Of a stretch of 64,000 bases of DNA, positions 25,334-33,323 are shown piece by piece. Source of the DNA: Mycolicibacterium porcinum (GTDB lineage: Bacteria; Actinomycetota; Actinomycetes; Mycobacteriales; Mycobacteriaceae); contig MSTD01000010.1 of assembly GCA_001942045.1 (NCBI GenBank), positions 62,001 to 126,000 of the forward strand, read 5' to 3'. The translations under genes and the position numbers were made by a program. Every line of letters starts with the position of its first letter. Within the stretch, counting starts at the first letter, position 1. The notes under the pieces are model-generated. The model saw nothing but the letters and a program-made list of their open reading frames with translations, had not been told where the DNA came from and did not search any database.

Positions 25334-25924
25334 ATGCGCGATGCGGACCGGGTGGTGTCACCCGCACTGCTCGCTGCCACCGCCGACACGCTGAGACGCT
25401 TGGGGCCAAGACAATTCAGCCTCACCGCGGTCGCAGAACGGGCCGGGGTGTCACGCGGCACCGTGCACAACGCGCTGGGCAGCCGGGACAACGCCATCAG
25501 GATCGCACTCGATCACCTGGCCGGCTCATTCATCGAGACCATCGCCGCAGAGGCCAATCGCCACGACAGCCTGACCGATCAGGTCGCCGCCGCTGCCGCC
25601 GTCATCTGCACGCACCGGCAGAGCTCGGCTTCGGTCCCGCAACGGGGCATCAATGAAAGCGTCGTGGTGCTGCTCCTTCGCAACACCGGTGACGACCTGA
25701 TGCGGCGCTCGATCGAACTGTGGAAGCCCTACGTCAAGGCCGCCCAGCAACGCGGGGAAGTAGGGCCCGGCGTCACCCCGGCCCGGGCCGGCGAATGGAT
25801 CGTGCGCCTGCTGCTGAGCTTCGAACTTCTCCCGCCCATCGGCGTGAACCTCGAGAGTCCGCGTGCGGTGAAACGATTCGTATCCGACCACATCGTGGTC
25901 GGCCTGACCGGAAGGGACCAATGA
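25334..25924 (+). CDS. TetR family regulator of the monooxygenase-SDR operon (TetR-1)
   Basis: A 196-residue regulator. The helix-turn-helix lies at about 32-52 (FSLTAVAERAGVSRGTVHNA) followed by LGSRDNAIRIALDHL. The C-terminal ligand domain (VVVLLLRNTGDDLMRRSIEL) is divergent. The ATG directly follows the operator; no ribosome site fits between, so the mRNA may be leaderless. It overlaps the monooxygenase start in an ATGA, so the regulator and the enzymes form one operon. The ligand is probably a substrate or product of the monooxygenase. Confidence 0.87.
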   Translation: MRDADRVVSPALLAATADTLRRLGPRQFSLTAVAERAGVSRGTVHNALGSRDNAIRIALDHLAGSFIETIAAEANRHDSLTDQVAAAAAVICTHRQSSASVPQRGINESVVVLLLRNTGDDLMRRSIELWKPYVKAAQQRGEVGPGVTPARAGEWIVRLLLSFELLPPIGVNLESPRAVKRFVSDHIVVGLTGRDQ

Positions 25925-27480
25925 CCCAACCAGACTACGAGGTGGCCATCATCGGCGCCGGCCCGGGCGGCATCGCATCGGCACACCTGTTGCGCCAGAA
26001 GGGTATCCGCGACTTCGTCATCATCGAACGCGGCAACGACTTCGGCGGCACCTGGCGCGACAACCACTACCCCGGCCTGGCCGTCGACATCCCCACCCTG
26101 TGGTACCAGCTGTCGTTCGCCCCCAACCCGAACTGGAGCCGGTTCTTCGCGCCCGGGCCGGAAATCCATCGCTACCTACAGGACACTGCCGCGAAACTCG
26201 GACTCTACGAGCATCTGCGCCCCGACTCCGAGGTGATCCGGCAGCAGTGGGACGACGACAACGGCCTGTGGCGACTGGAGATCCGCGACGGCGCACCGGT
26301 GACCGCACGGTTTCTGATCAGTTCGGTGGGCGGATACGTCAACGCCAAGAACACCGTCGACATCGACGGCGTCGAGGACTTCACCGGGACCATCCTGCGG
26401 CCCAACGCCTGGGACGACAGCTACGACACCAAGGGCAAGCGCATCGCGGTCATCGGCACCGGATCCTCCGGTGTCCAGATCACCGCCGCGCTGTCCGGTG
26501 AGGCAGCCAATCTCGATGTGTACCAACGGACCCCGGCCTGGGTGCTGCCCAAGATCGACTTCGACATCTCACCGCGGATGCGCCGGGTGTTCCGGCTGCC
26601 CGGTGTCGTCCCGGCGGTCAACACGGTCGGTCGGCTGGCGATGGACATCTTCATGGTGGCGCCGATCGTCCACGTCTTCTCCCGACTGCCGGACAACTGG
26701 TTGCGTCGCCTGATGCCGCTCTACGACGGCTGGTCCCGGCTGCTGTACCGGCTCCTGCTGCGCGTGGTCGTCAAAGATGCCGCGACCCGTCGAGAGCTGG
26801 TGCCGCGCTACGGAATCCTGGCCAAGCGCCCGGTGATCTCCAGCAGCTTCCTGCCCGCGCTGAACAACCCGAACACCCACCTGATCACCACGCCGATCGA
26901 GCGGATCACCGCGACCGGGATCCGTACGGTAGACGGCGTCGACCATCCGGCTGACCTGCTGGTGCTGGCCACCGGCTACGAGCTGTGGATCGACCCGGAG
27001 ACCTACCGGCCCGACACCGTCGTGGGCGCAAACGGTTTCGACCTCGCGCAGTACTATCAGGCCCACGGCCTGCACAGCTACGCCGGTACCGCCCATCCAC
27101 GGCTGCCGAACCGCTGGGAGATCGTCGGCCCCCTCGGATTCGTCGGTTTCGCCTGGCTGGACTACGTCGAGACCGTCGCCGCACACGCCGTACGGATCAT
27201 CGACGAAACCCGCCACCGCGGCGCACAGATCGCCTCCGTCAGTCAGGACGCGTTCAACCTGTGGAACGCCCGGATGCGCCGGGACGGCCGCGTCGCGCAC
27301 CTCTACTACACCGCGACGTCGGGCCTGAACACCTATTTCGTCAACTCTCAGCACGAAACTCCGTATTACCGGCCGCAGACCATCACCGGTTCCCGGCAGT
27401 TCGCCCGCAACTCCCCGCTGTCCGACTACGAGTTCACCAATGTCCGCGTCACCGCACTACCCGAGGAGCAACCCGCATGA
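25921..27480 (+). CDS. Flavin-containing monooxygenase, Baeyer-Villiger type (variant fingerprint)
   Basis: A 519-residue FAD/NADPH enzyme. The FAD Rossmann motif is IIGAGPGGIASAHLLRQKG (about 10-28) and the NADPH motif is VIGTGSSGVQITAAL (177-191). GGTWRDNHYPGLAVDIPTLW is typical of class B monooxygenases. The Baeyer-Villiger fingerprint FxGxxxHxxxW reads FTGTILRPNAW (154-164): Arg160 replaces the usual His. ATG 25921 begins MTQPDYEVAI; the longer frame to 25720 lies inside TetR-1. Coupling to the SDR by ATGA suggests the dehydrogenase makes the ketone this enzyme oxygenates, though the altered fingerprint leaves the reaction open. Confidence 0.85.
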   Translation: MTQPDYEVAIIGAGPGGIASAHLLRQKGIRDFVIIERGNDFGGTWRDNHYPGLAVDIPTLWYQLSFAPNPNWSRFFAPGPEIHRYLQDTAAKLGLYEHLRPDSEVIRQQWDDDNGLWRLEIRDGAPVTARFLISSVGGYVNAKNTVDIDGVEDFTGTILRPNAWDDSYDTKGKRIAVIGTGSSGVQITAALSGEAANLDVYQRTPAWVLPKIDFDISPRMRRVFRLPGVVPAVNTVGRLAMDIFMVAPIVHVFSRLPDNWLRRLMPLYDGWSRLLYRLLLRVVVKDAATRRELVPRYGILAKRPVISSSFLPALNNPNTHLITTPIERITATGIRTVDGVDHPADLLVLATGYELWIDPETYRPDTVVGANGFDLAQYYQAHGLHSYAGTAHPRLPNRWEIVGPLGFVGFAWLDYVETVAAHAVRIIDETRHRGAQIASVSQDAFNLWNARMRRDGRVAHLYYTATSGLNTYFVNSQHETPYYRPQTITGSRQFARNSPLSDYEFTNVRVTALPEEQPA

Positions 27481-28298
27481 CTGATCTTCCACTGGCCGGG
27501 CGGGTCGCCTACGTCACCGGGGCCGCACGCGGACAGGGTCGCTCGCACTGCGTACGGCTGGCCCGCGCCGGCGCCGACATCGTCGCGCTCGACGCCTGCG
27601 CACCCGTGGCCGAGCACAACGGGTACACCGCCGCCACCGGCGAAGATCTCGCCGAGACCGTGGCGTTGGTCGAGGGCGAGGGCCGCAAGATCCTGGCCCG
27701 TGAGATCGACGTGCGGGACGCCGAGGGCCAGCAGCGGCTCGTCGCCGATGCGATCGAACAGTTCGGCCGGCTCGACATCGTCGTGGCCAACGCCGGCGTG
27801 CTCAATTGGGGCCGGCTGTGGGAGATTCCGGCCCAGCAATGGCAGGACACCATCGACATCAATCTCACCGGGCTGTTCCACACCGTGCAGGCCGTGGTGC
27901 CGGCGATGATCGAAGCGGGCAACGGCGGCTCGATCATCACGATCAGTTCAGCGGCCGGGATCAAGGCGGTGCCCGGCTGTGCGCACTACTGCGCCACCAA
28001 ATTCGGTGTCGTCGGGCTCACCAACTCATTGGCGGTCGAGCTGGGCGAGTTCGGGATCCGGGTCAACTCGGTCCATCCCTATGGCACCGATACCCCGATG
28101 GGCAACGACGTGTCGATGTACAAAGTGCTGCAAGATCATCCGCACTACATCCACAGCTTCTCCCCCGGCGCGCTGCCGACGGATTCACTCATCGCACCGG
28201 ACAACATCTCCGACATCGTGCTGTGGCTGGCCAGCGATGCGTCGGCACTGGTCACCGCCGCCCAGATCCCGGCAGATAAGGGGTATCTGAAGATCTGA
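27477..28298 (+). CDS. Mycofactocin-coupled short-chain dehydrogenase
   Basis: A 273-residue SDR. The nucleotide motif is VTGAARGQGRSHCVRLARAG. VVANAG, Ser158 (TISSAAG), Tyr171 and Lys175 (YCATK) form the active site. The longer segment after the second strand (ALDACAPVAEHNGYTAATGE) is the insertion typical of mycofactocin-dependent SDRs (TIGR03971 type), which hold their NAD tightly and pass electrons to mycofactocin. Such enzymes oxidise alcohols, often terpenoid or cyclic. No mycofactocin synthesis gene is in the window; they are normally elsewhere in mycobacterial genomes. It is the last gene of the TetR-1 operon. Confidence 0.88.
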   Translation: MTDLPLAGRVAYVTGAARGQGRSHCVRLARAGADIVALDACAPVAEHNGYTAATGEDLAETVALVEGEGRKILAREIDVRDAEGQQRLVADAIEQFGRLDIVVANAGVLNWGRLWEIPAQQWQDTIDINLTGLFHTVQAVVPAMIEAGNGGSIITISSAAGIKAVPGCAHYCATKFGVVGLTNSLAVELGEFGIRVNSVHPYGTDTPMGNDVSMYKVLQDHPHYIHSFSPGALPTDSLIAPDNISDIVLWLASDASALVTAAQIPADKGYLKI

Positions 28299-28313
28299 GC
28301 GGCGGCGCCGGCC

Positions 28314-29204
28314 CTACAGACGCGAGTGCTCGGAGATGTTGGTGTCGGTGGTGCGCAGCGGGCGGATCAGCGCATCCTGGCTGAACGAGGCGATGAGCTC
28401 GCCTTCCTCGGTGTGCACCGCGCCGCGCACATACGACATGCCCGAGCCGACCTGGGTGCTCTCGTGGCTGTAGAGCAGCCACCCGTCCCACCGGACCGGT
28501 TCGTGGAAGCTCACCGTGACGGTCATCGGCGCGGTCGAGACGGTGAGATGCGCCTGGGCGGTACCGATGCCCTCATGTGCCCGCATGGTCGTCGAAATAC
28601 CCAGGTGGCCCGTGAAATACGCGACGAGTGCCTTCGCCAGATCGTCGCGGACCGGAACCGGGTCATAGCGCAGCCAGGCATACAGCTCGGGCGGACCGAC
28701 CTCGTCGGGGCTGTTGACGTCGACGACGTCGACCAGCCGCAACTCACGGCCGATCATCGGCATGTGGGAGACGTTCGCATCGGCCGGGCCGGCGACCTCG
28801 GGCCGCGGCAGATGATGACGGATCACGTCGCCGGAGGGCACATCGGTGAACACCGTGATGGTGATGCAGCGCTTGCCGTTCTGCGATGCCGCGATCACGG
28901 CGGTGGCCGTGGAGCGCCCTTCACTGATCACATCGATGTCGAGCTCGACGGGTGGGCCCACCATGACGGCCCGGGCGAACACCGCGTGGACCGAGCGAAC
29001 CGACTTGCCCGGAAAGCGTTTCGCCGCCGCGACGATGGCCGCACCGACGATCTGGGTGCCTTCCACCACCTGGCGCTCGTCGACCCCGGCGATGCCGGTC
29101 TGCACGGTGAAGCGGTTCTCCCCCGCGGGTTCGGCTTCGAACAGGTCGAGCAGCATCTGCAGAGTCCACTGCGTCGGCTCGGCCTCTTGAGGTTCGGCTG
29201 TCAT
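28314..29204 (-). CDS. Acyl-CoA thioesterase II (TesB-like) family protein
   Basis: A 296-residue double-hotdog protein. Repeated hotdog segments are visible: KSVRSVHAVFARAVMVGPPV with SEGRSTATAVIAASQNGKRC, and WLLYSHESTQVGSGMSYVRG with DALIRPL at the end. TesB-like enzymes hydrolyse acyl-CoA to acid and CoA. ATG 29204 is chosen because AAAGGA lies about nine bases upstream; the frame continues a little further. It lies 13 bp behind the LLM gene on the same strand and is convergent with the SDR. Confidence 0.82.
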   Translation of the reverse strand: MTAEPQEAEPTQWTLQMLLDLFEAEPAGENRFTVQTGIAGVDERQVVEGTQIVGAAIVAAAKRFPGKSVRSVHAVFARAVMVGPPVELDIDVISEGRSTATAVIAASQNGKRCITITVFTDVPSGDVIRHHLPRPEVAGPADANVSHMPMIGRELRLVDVVDVNSPDEVGPPELYAWLRYDPVPVRDDLAKALVAYFTGHLGISTTMRAHEGIGTAQAHLTVSTAPMTVTVSFHEPVRWDGWLLYSHESTQVGSGMSYVRGAVHTEEGELIASFSQDALIRPLRTTDTNISEHSRL

Positions 29205-29217
29205 ACTCGTTTTCCTT

Positions 29218-30051
29218 TCACGCATTGATCACGGTCTCGGCGAATTCCGAAATAGTTTGGGGCGCCGCGAAATCGGCGAACCACACGTAGAAGCGTTCGA
29301 CGCCCTGGGCGGACAACCCGGCGAAGTGGGCGGTGAGTTCCGCGGCGTCGCCACACACCAATCCGTTGCCGAGGTGCCCGAACAAGCGCGTGCTGCGTTC
29401 GGTCACCGCCGTCCGGTCGGCGTCACGCGCGACAAAGCCGACCATCTGCTGAAGGGAGGCGCGGGCCCGGCCCACCGTCGGCAACAATGCGGGCAGCCGG
29501 TCCAGCTGATGCGACGGAACGTTCCACCAGTCGGCATGGGCGCGAACCAGTTCCATCATGAGTTTGCCGGTTCCGCCCAGTACCAACGGAATTGGATGGG
29601 CCGGGCGAGGAGTCTGTCCTCGTTCGTCCGCACCCCAGTACTGCTGCAGCAGCTGCAGGTTCTCACCGAGCCTGCGCACCCGCGCGGCCGCGTCACCGGT
29701 CTCGATGCCGAACCGCTCGAATTCCTGCGGCCAGGAACCCGAGCCCAGGCCGAGTTCGAACCTGCCACCGCTGGCCGCGGACAATGTCACCGCCTGCTTG
29801 GCCAGCACCGCCGGGTGCCGGAACGCGTCGCACAGCACCAGGTGCCCGATCCGCAGGCGCTCGGTGCGTGCCGCCACCCAGGTGGCGACAGTCATTGCCT
29901 CCCAGATGCTTTGGTGCGTCGCACCGGGCGCCTCCAAATGGTCGATGAACGCGATGCCGTCGAATCCACACGCTTCGGCCACCCGCGCCCGCTCGACGAT
30001 GTCGTCGACGTCCAGCCGAACCTGGGGCAGGAACAGGAACCACTCACTCAT
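29218..30051 (-). CDS. LLM-class (luciferase-like) flavin-dependent oxidoreductase
   Basis: A 277-residue TIM-barrel protein of the bacterial luciferase superfamily: EACGFDGIAFIDHLEAPGAT, AFRHPAVLAKQAVTLSAASG and RFELGLGSGSWPQEFERFG are typical. Members use F420 or FMN; which one cannot be told by eye, though mycobacteria are rich in F420 forms. It starts an operon with the thioesterase and is divergent from TetR-2. A TetR-2-like half-operator lies in the 92-bp gap. Substrate unknown. Confidence 0.87.
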   Translation of the reverse strand: MSEWFLFLPQVRLDVDDIVERARVAEACGFDGIAFIDHLEAPGATHQSIWEAMTVATWVAARTERLRIGHLVLCDAFRHPAVLAKQAVTLSAASGGRFELGLGSGSWPQEFERFGIETGDAAARVRRLGENLQLLQQYWGADERGQTPRPAHPIPLVLGGTGKLMMELVRAHADWWNVPSHQLDRLPALLPTVGRARASLQQMVGFVARDADRTAVTERSTRLFGHLGNGLVCGDAAELTAHFAGLSAQGVERFYVWFADFAAPQTISEFAETVINA

Positions 30052-30096
30052 CGGTCCAACACAGTAATCACAAGCCGCCTATTGCTTCTACAGAAA

Positions 30097-30113
30097 CGGT
30101 AACGTCATTCTCG
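30097..30113. promoter_or_regulatory. Imperfect TetR-2 operator between LLM gene and TetR-2
   Basis: The 17-mer matches the perfect palindrome at 30845-30861 at 13 of 17 positions, including GGTAACGTCATT without a break. The left half-site is intact and the right one degenerate. It lies 46 bp from the LLM start and 30 bp before TetR-2, so it could control both directions. Confidence 0.65.
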
Positions 30114-30143
30114 CAAGTGCAGCATGACGGAGGTGATGGCGCA

Positions 30144-30782
30144 ATGGCTAGGCCGGCCGAACGAGCGTCCGGCGGCGCACGCGCCGAGGCGCAGGCCGAC
30201 CGCGCCCGCCGGTTCATGAAATCCGCGCTCGCCATCCTGGGCGAAACCGGACGGACCGACTTCACCGTGTTGGAGGTCGTGGAACGCTCCAAGACCTCAT
30301 TGAGGTCGTTCTACCAGCACTTTTCCACCAAAGACGAGTTGCTGCTGGCGCTCATCGACAAGATCATGGCCGAGTCGACGCAGCGGTGGCGATCCGATAC
30401 CGACGGACTGTCCGGACCCGAGGCACTGCGTGTACTCATCGAGCGCATCACCATTCCGGCCTCGTCGAGCACCCAGGACAGCATCAACCGTGGACTGACC
30501 TTCTACAACGACCATCTCGCCGAGTCCCTGCCCCGGGAGTACGCCCGGGTGCTGGCACCGTTGCACGAGCTCATCGGCGACATCCTCCGGCGTGGCGTCG
30601 GTTCGGGAGTCTTCCGGTCCGACATCGACATCCAGAGCACCGCTGCCCTGATCATGCAGTCGGTGCTCGGCGCCATGCGCCTGCGCTCACTCGGCGTCGA
30701 ACTCAACGGTGCGCCCATCGACGGCGAGCACATCTACGAGTTTTGCGTGCGCAGTCTGCTGGCCGCCGAATCTCGACCCTGA
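30144..30782 (+). CDS. TetR family regulator (TetR-2)
   Basis: A 212-residue regulator. The helix-turn-helix is at about 39-60 (DFTVLEVVERSKTSLRSFYQ, then HFSTKDELLLALIDKI). The C-terminal domain resembles TetRs controlling fatty-acyl or steroid-like catabolism in actinobacteria, but the ligand is unknown. ATG 30144 is used, with GGAGG about nine bases upstream; an in-frame start at 30117 is possible. It sits between two copies of an operator-like sequence and two divergent catabolic gene sets. Confidence 0.87.
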   Translation: MARPAERASGGARAEAQADRARRFMKSALAILGETGRTDFTVLEVVERSKTSLRSFYQHFSTKDELLLALIDKIMAESTQRWRSDTDGLSGPEALRVLIERITIPASSSTQDSINRGLTFYNDHLAESLPREYARVLAPLHELIGDILRRGVGSGVFRSDIDIQSTAALIMQSVLGAMRLRSLGVELNGAPIDGEHIYEFCVRSLLAAESRP

Positions 30783-30844
30783 CCTGCAATTTCCCTCAGT
30801 TTTGAGCGATCGCCCGAATGGGCTCGTCCGCGTCAACCATCGCG

Positions 30845-30861
30845 TGGTAACGTCATTACCA
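30845..30861. promoter_or_regulatory. Perfect TetR-2 operator upstream of amidohydrolase
   Basis: TGGTAA, a 5-bp CGTCA centre, then TTACCA: a perfect palindrome 33 bp ahead of the amidohydrolase ATG. Its core recurs at 30098-30109 near the TetR-2 start. It would control the amidohydrolase-ACAD-ACAD operon. Confidence 0.75.
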
Positions 30862-30894
30862 GTTTCGAAAACCAGACTCTTCCAGGAGGCGAAC

Positions 30895-32124
30895 ATGCCC
30901 TCACGCGAGCTTCCCTATCCGGTGTTCGACGCGGACAACCACTTCTATGAGCCCAAAGAAGCGCTCACCCAGTTCCTGCCCGACAACCGCAAAGGCGTCA
31001 TCGACTACATCGATGTACACGGCCGCACCAAGATCGTGGTGCGTAACCAGATCAGCGACTACATCCCGAACCCCACGTTCGAGGTCGTCGCCCGACCGGG
31101 GGCCCAGGAGGAGTACTTCCGGCACGGCAGCGGAGGCAAGAGCTACCGCGAAGTGATGGGCAAGCCGATGAAGGCGATCCCGGCATTCCGCAATCCTGCA
31201 GCGCGCCTTGAGGTTCTGGACAGCCTGGGCCTCGACTACACGATCATGTTCCCGACGCTGGCCAGCCTGGTCGAGGAGCGACTCAAGGACGATCCGGATC
31301 TGATCCTCGACATCATCCATGCCCTCAACGAATGGATGTACGAGACGTGGCAGTTCAACTACGCCGACCGCATCTTCTCCACCCCGGTCATCAATCTCGG
31401 CGTCGTCGACCGCGCACTCGAAGAACTTGAGTGGTGTCTGGAGCGCGGCGCGAAGACGGTGTTGGTCCGCCCGGCGCCGGTGCCGGGCTACCGCGGCACC
31501 CGGTCGCTGGGCTTCGCCGAGTTCGACCCGTTCTGGGACGCCTGCGTGAAAGCCGGTATCCCGGTATGCATGCACGCCTCCGACAGCGGCTACGCGCAGT
31601 ACCTCAACGACTGGGAACCGGCCGACGAGTTCCTGCCGTTCAAGCCGACAGCGTTCCGGATGGTCGCGATGGGCAAGCGGCCGATCGAGGACACCATGGC
31701 CGCGCTGGTCTGTCATGGTGCGCTGACCCGCAATCCGGATCTGCGGATCCTGTCGGTCGAGAACGGTGCCTCGTGGGTGCCGTACCTGTTCTACCAATTC
31801 AAGGACGTCTACTCGAAGATGCCGCAGGAGTTCCCCGAAGATCCGATCGAGGCGTTCAAGCGCGGCGTGTACGTCGCCCCGTTCTGGGAGGACGACTTCA
31901 AGAAGATGGCCGACCTCTGCGGCGTCGACCGCATCATCTTCGGATCCGACTGGCCGCACCCGGAGGGGTTGGCCGATCCGATCAAACTGGTCGACGACCT
32001 CGAGGCCCACGGCCTTGACGAGGACGGTGTCCGAAAGGTCATGGGCGGCAACCTGGTCGACCTCTTCAAGGTCGAGAACAAGAAGGTTTACCGGCCCGAT
32101 GTCCCGGCACTCGTCCTGAACTGA
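30895..32124 (+). CDS. Amidohydrolase 2 (ACMSD-like) family metal-dependent hydrolase/decarboxylase
   Basis: A 409-residue TIM-barrel enzyme. The first metal site reads FDADNHFYEP (Asp14, His16), where classic members have HxH. Further ligands are likely in VCMHASDSGY and ALVCHGAL, and the catalytic Asp in IIFGSDWPHPEG. The family includes ACMSD-type decarboxylases and C-C or amide hydrolases, so the reaction is open. ATG 30895 has AGGAGG at 30884-30889. It heads an operon with two acyl-CoA dehydrogenases behind a TetR-2 operator. A ring-opening or decarboxylating step is a reasonable inference. Confidence 0.86.
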   Translation: MPSRELPYPVFDADNHFYEPKEALTQFLPDNRKGVIDYIDVHGRTKIVVRNQISDYIPNPTFEVVARPGAQEEYFRHGSGGKSYREVMGKPMKAIPAFRNPAARLEVLDSLGLDYTIMFPTLASLVEERLKDDPDLILDIIHALNEWMYETWQFNYADRIFSTPVINLGVVDRALEELEWCLERGAKTVLVRPAPVPGYRGTRSLGFAEFDPFWDACVKAGIPVCMHASDSGYAQYLNDWEPADEFLPFKPTAFRMVAMGKRPIEDTMAALVCHGALTRNPDLRILSVENGASWVPYLFYQFKDVYSKMPQEFPEDPIEAFKRGVYVAPFWEDDFKKMADLCGVDRIIFGSDWPHPEGLADPIKLVDDLEAHGLDEDGVRKVMGGNLVDLFKVENKKVYRPDVPALVLN

Positions 32125-32162
32125 TCTAGTCCTCCTCACACACAAGAAGCTGGGCCGACTCC

Positions 32163-33323
32163 ATGACCGATGTGGCAAATCCCGAACAGATGCTGTTCGC
32201 CTCCACCGCACAGGCCTTCCTGGAAAAAGAAGTGCCGCTGACCCGGGTGCGTCAGCTGCACGCCGAGGGCAACTCATTCGACCCTCAATGGTGGGGCCGG
32301 GCGGCGGAATTGGGGTGGGCCAGCCTTCTGGTGTCCGAGGAACTGGGTGGCGGCAGCACGTCGGGCGATGGCGTCACCGACCTGGCCCTGCTCGCCGAGC
32401 AGGCCGGGCGCACGGTGGCGCCGGGTCCACTGCATCCGGTCAGCATCGTGCTGGCCGGACTGGTCGAAGCACCCACCGGCCACGAGGAACTCATCGAGGC
32501 CCTGGTGTCCGGCCAGACCATCGCGTCCTGGGCGGCCTATGAGCCGAGCCGGCCGTTCGGAGCCCTGCAGTCGGCCACCGGTGTCGGCACCACTGCCACC
32601 CGCACCGGCTCGGGATACCGGATCGACGGCGTGAAGGACCGGGTCGAAGCCGGCGAGCAGAGCGGTGCGGTGCTCGTGGTGGCCGTCTGCGACGGTGAGA
32701 TCAGACAGTTCGTGGTGCCCACCGACGCCGCCGGGGTGACGGTCATCCCGCAGAACTCGGTGGACCTGGTCAAGCGTTACGCCCGAGTGCGATTCGACGG
32801 GGTCGAGGTCGGTGAATCCGCCGCGGTGGGGTCCGCCGCGCAGACACCGGCCATCATCGAACGCCAGCGCCAGGTGGCCCTGTTGTTGCAGTGCGCCGAG
32901 ATCGTCGGAATCCTCGACACGGTTCTGACGATGACCAACCAGTGGCTTACCGACCGGCACAGTTTCGGCCGCCCGTTGGCGTCCTACCAGGCCCTCAAGC
33001 ATCGCGCCGCGGACATGAAGATGTGGTTCGAGGCGGTGCGGGCCACCACCGCAGGGGCCGTCGCCGCGGTGTCCGAACGTTCACCGGACGCGCCGAAGCT
33101 CGTCAGCGTCGCGAAAGCCTATGTGGCCGAACGCGCTCCCGTGATGTTGCAGGATTGCGTGCAGTTGCACGGCGGCATCGGCGTGACCTGGGAGCACGAC
33201 CTGCATCTGTACCTGCGCAGGGTCGCGCTGTACCGGGCGCTCTACGGCTCACCCGAAGACCACCATCGCGCGGTGTACGCACTGAGCCGCAAGACCCACG
33301 CAGCCAAGGAGATCGGGGCATGA
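32163..33323 (+). CDS. Acyl-CoA dehydrogenase, shorter subunit
   Basis: A 386-residue FadE-type flavoprotein. It has the N-terminal helical domain (LGWASLLVSEELGGGSTSGD), a middle beta domain and C-terminal FAD helices (RHSFGRPLASYQALKHRAAD, QLHGGIGVTWEHDLHLYLRR). The Glu in GVTWEHD lies where MCAD-type enzymes carry the catalytic base. It overlaps the next acyl-CoA dehydrogenase gene in an ATGA. Mycobacterial FadE pairs of this kind often form alpha2beta2 heterotetramers with one active site per pair. Confidence 0.88.
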   Translation: MTDVANPEQMLFASTAQAFLEKEVPLTRVRQLHAEGNSFDPQWWGRAAELGWASLLVSEELGGGSTSGDGVTDLALLAEQAGRTVAPGPLHPVSIVLAGLVEAPTGHEELIEALVSGQTIASWAAYEPSRPFGALQSATGVGTTATRTGSGYRIDGVKDRVEAGEQSGAVLVVAVCDGEIRQFVVPTDAAGVTVIPQNSVDLVKRYARVRFDGVEVGESAAVGSAAQTPAIIERQRQVALLLQCAEIVGILDTVLTMTNQWLTDRHSFGRPLASYQALKHRAADMKMWFEAVRATTAGAVAAVSERSPDAPKLVSVAKAYVAERAPVMLQDCVQLHGGIGVTWEHDLHLYLRRVALYRALYGSPEDHHRAVYALSRKTHAAKEIGA

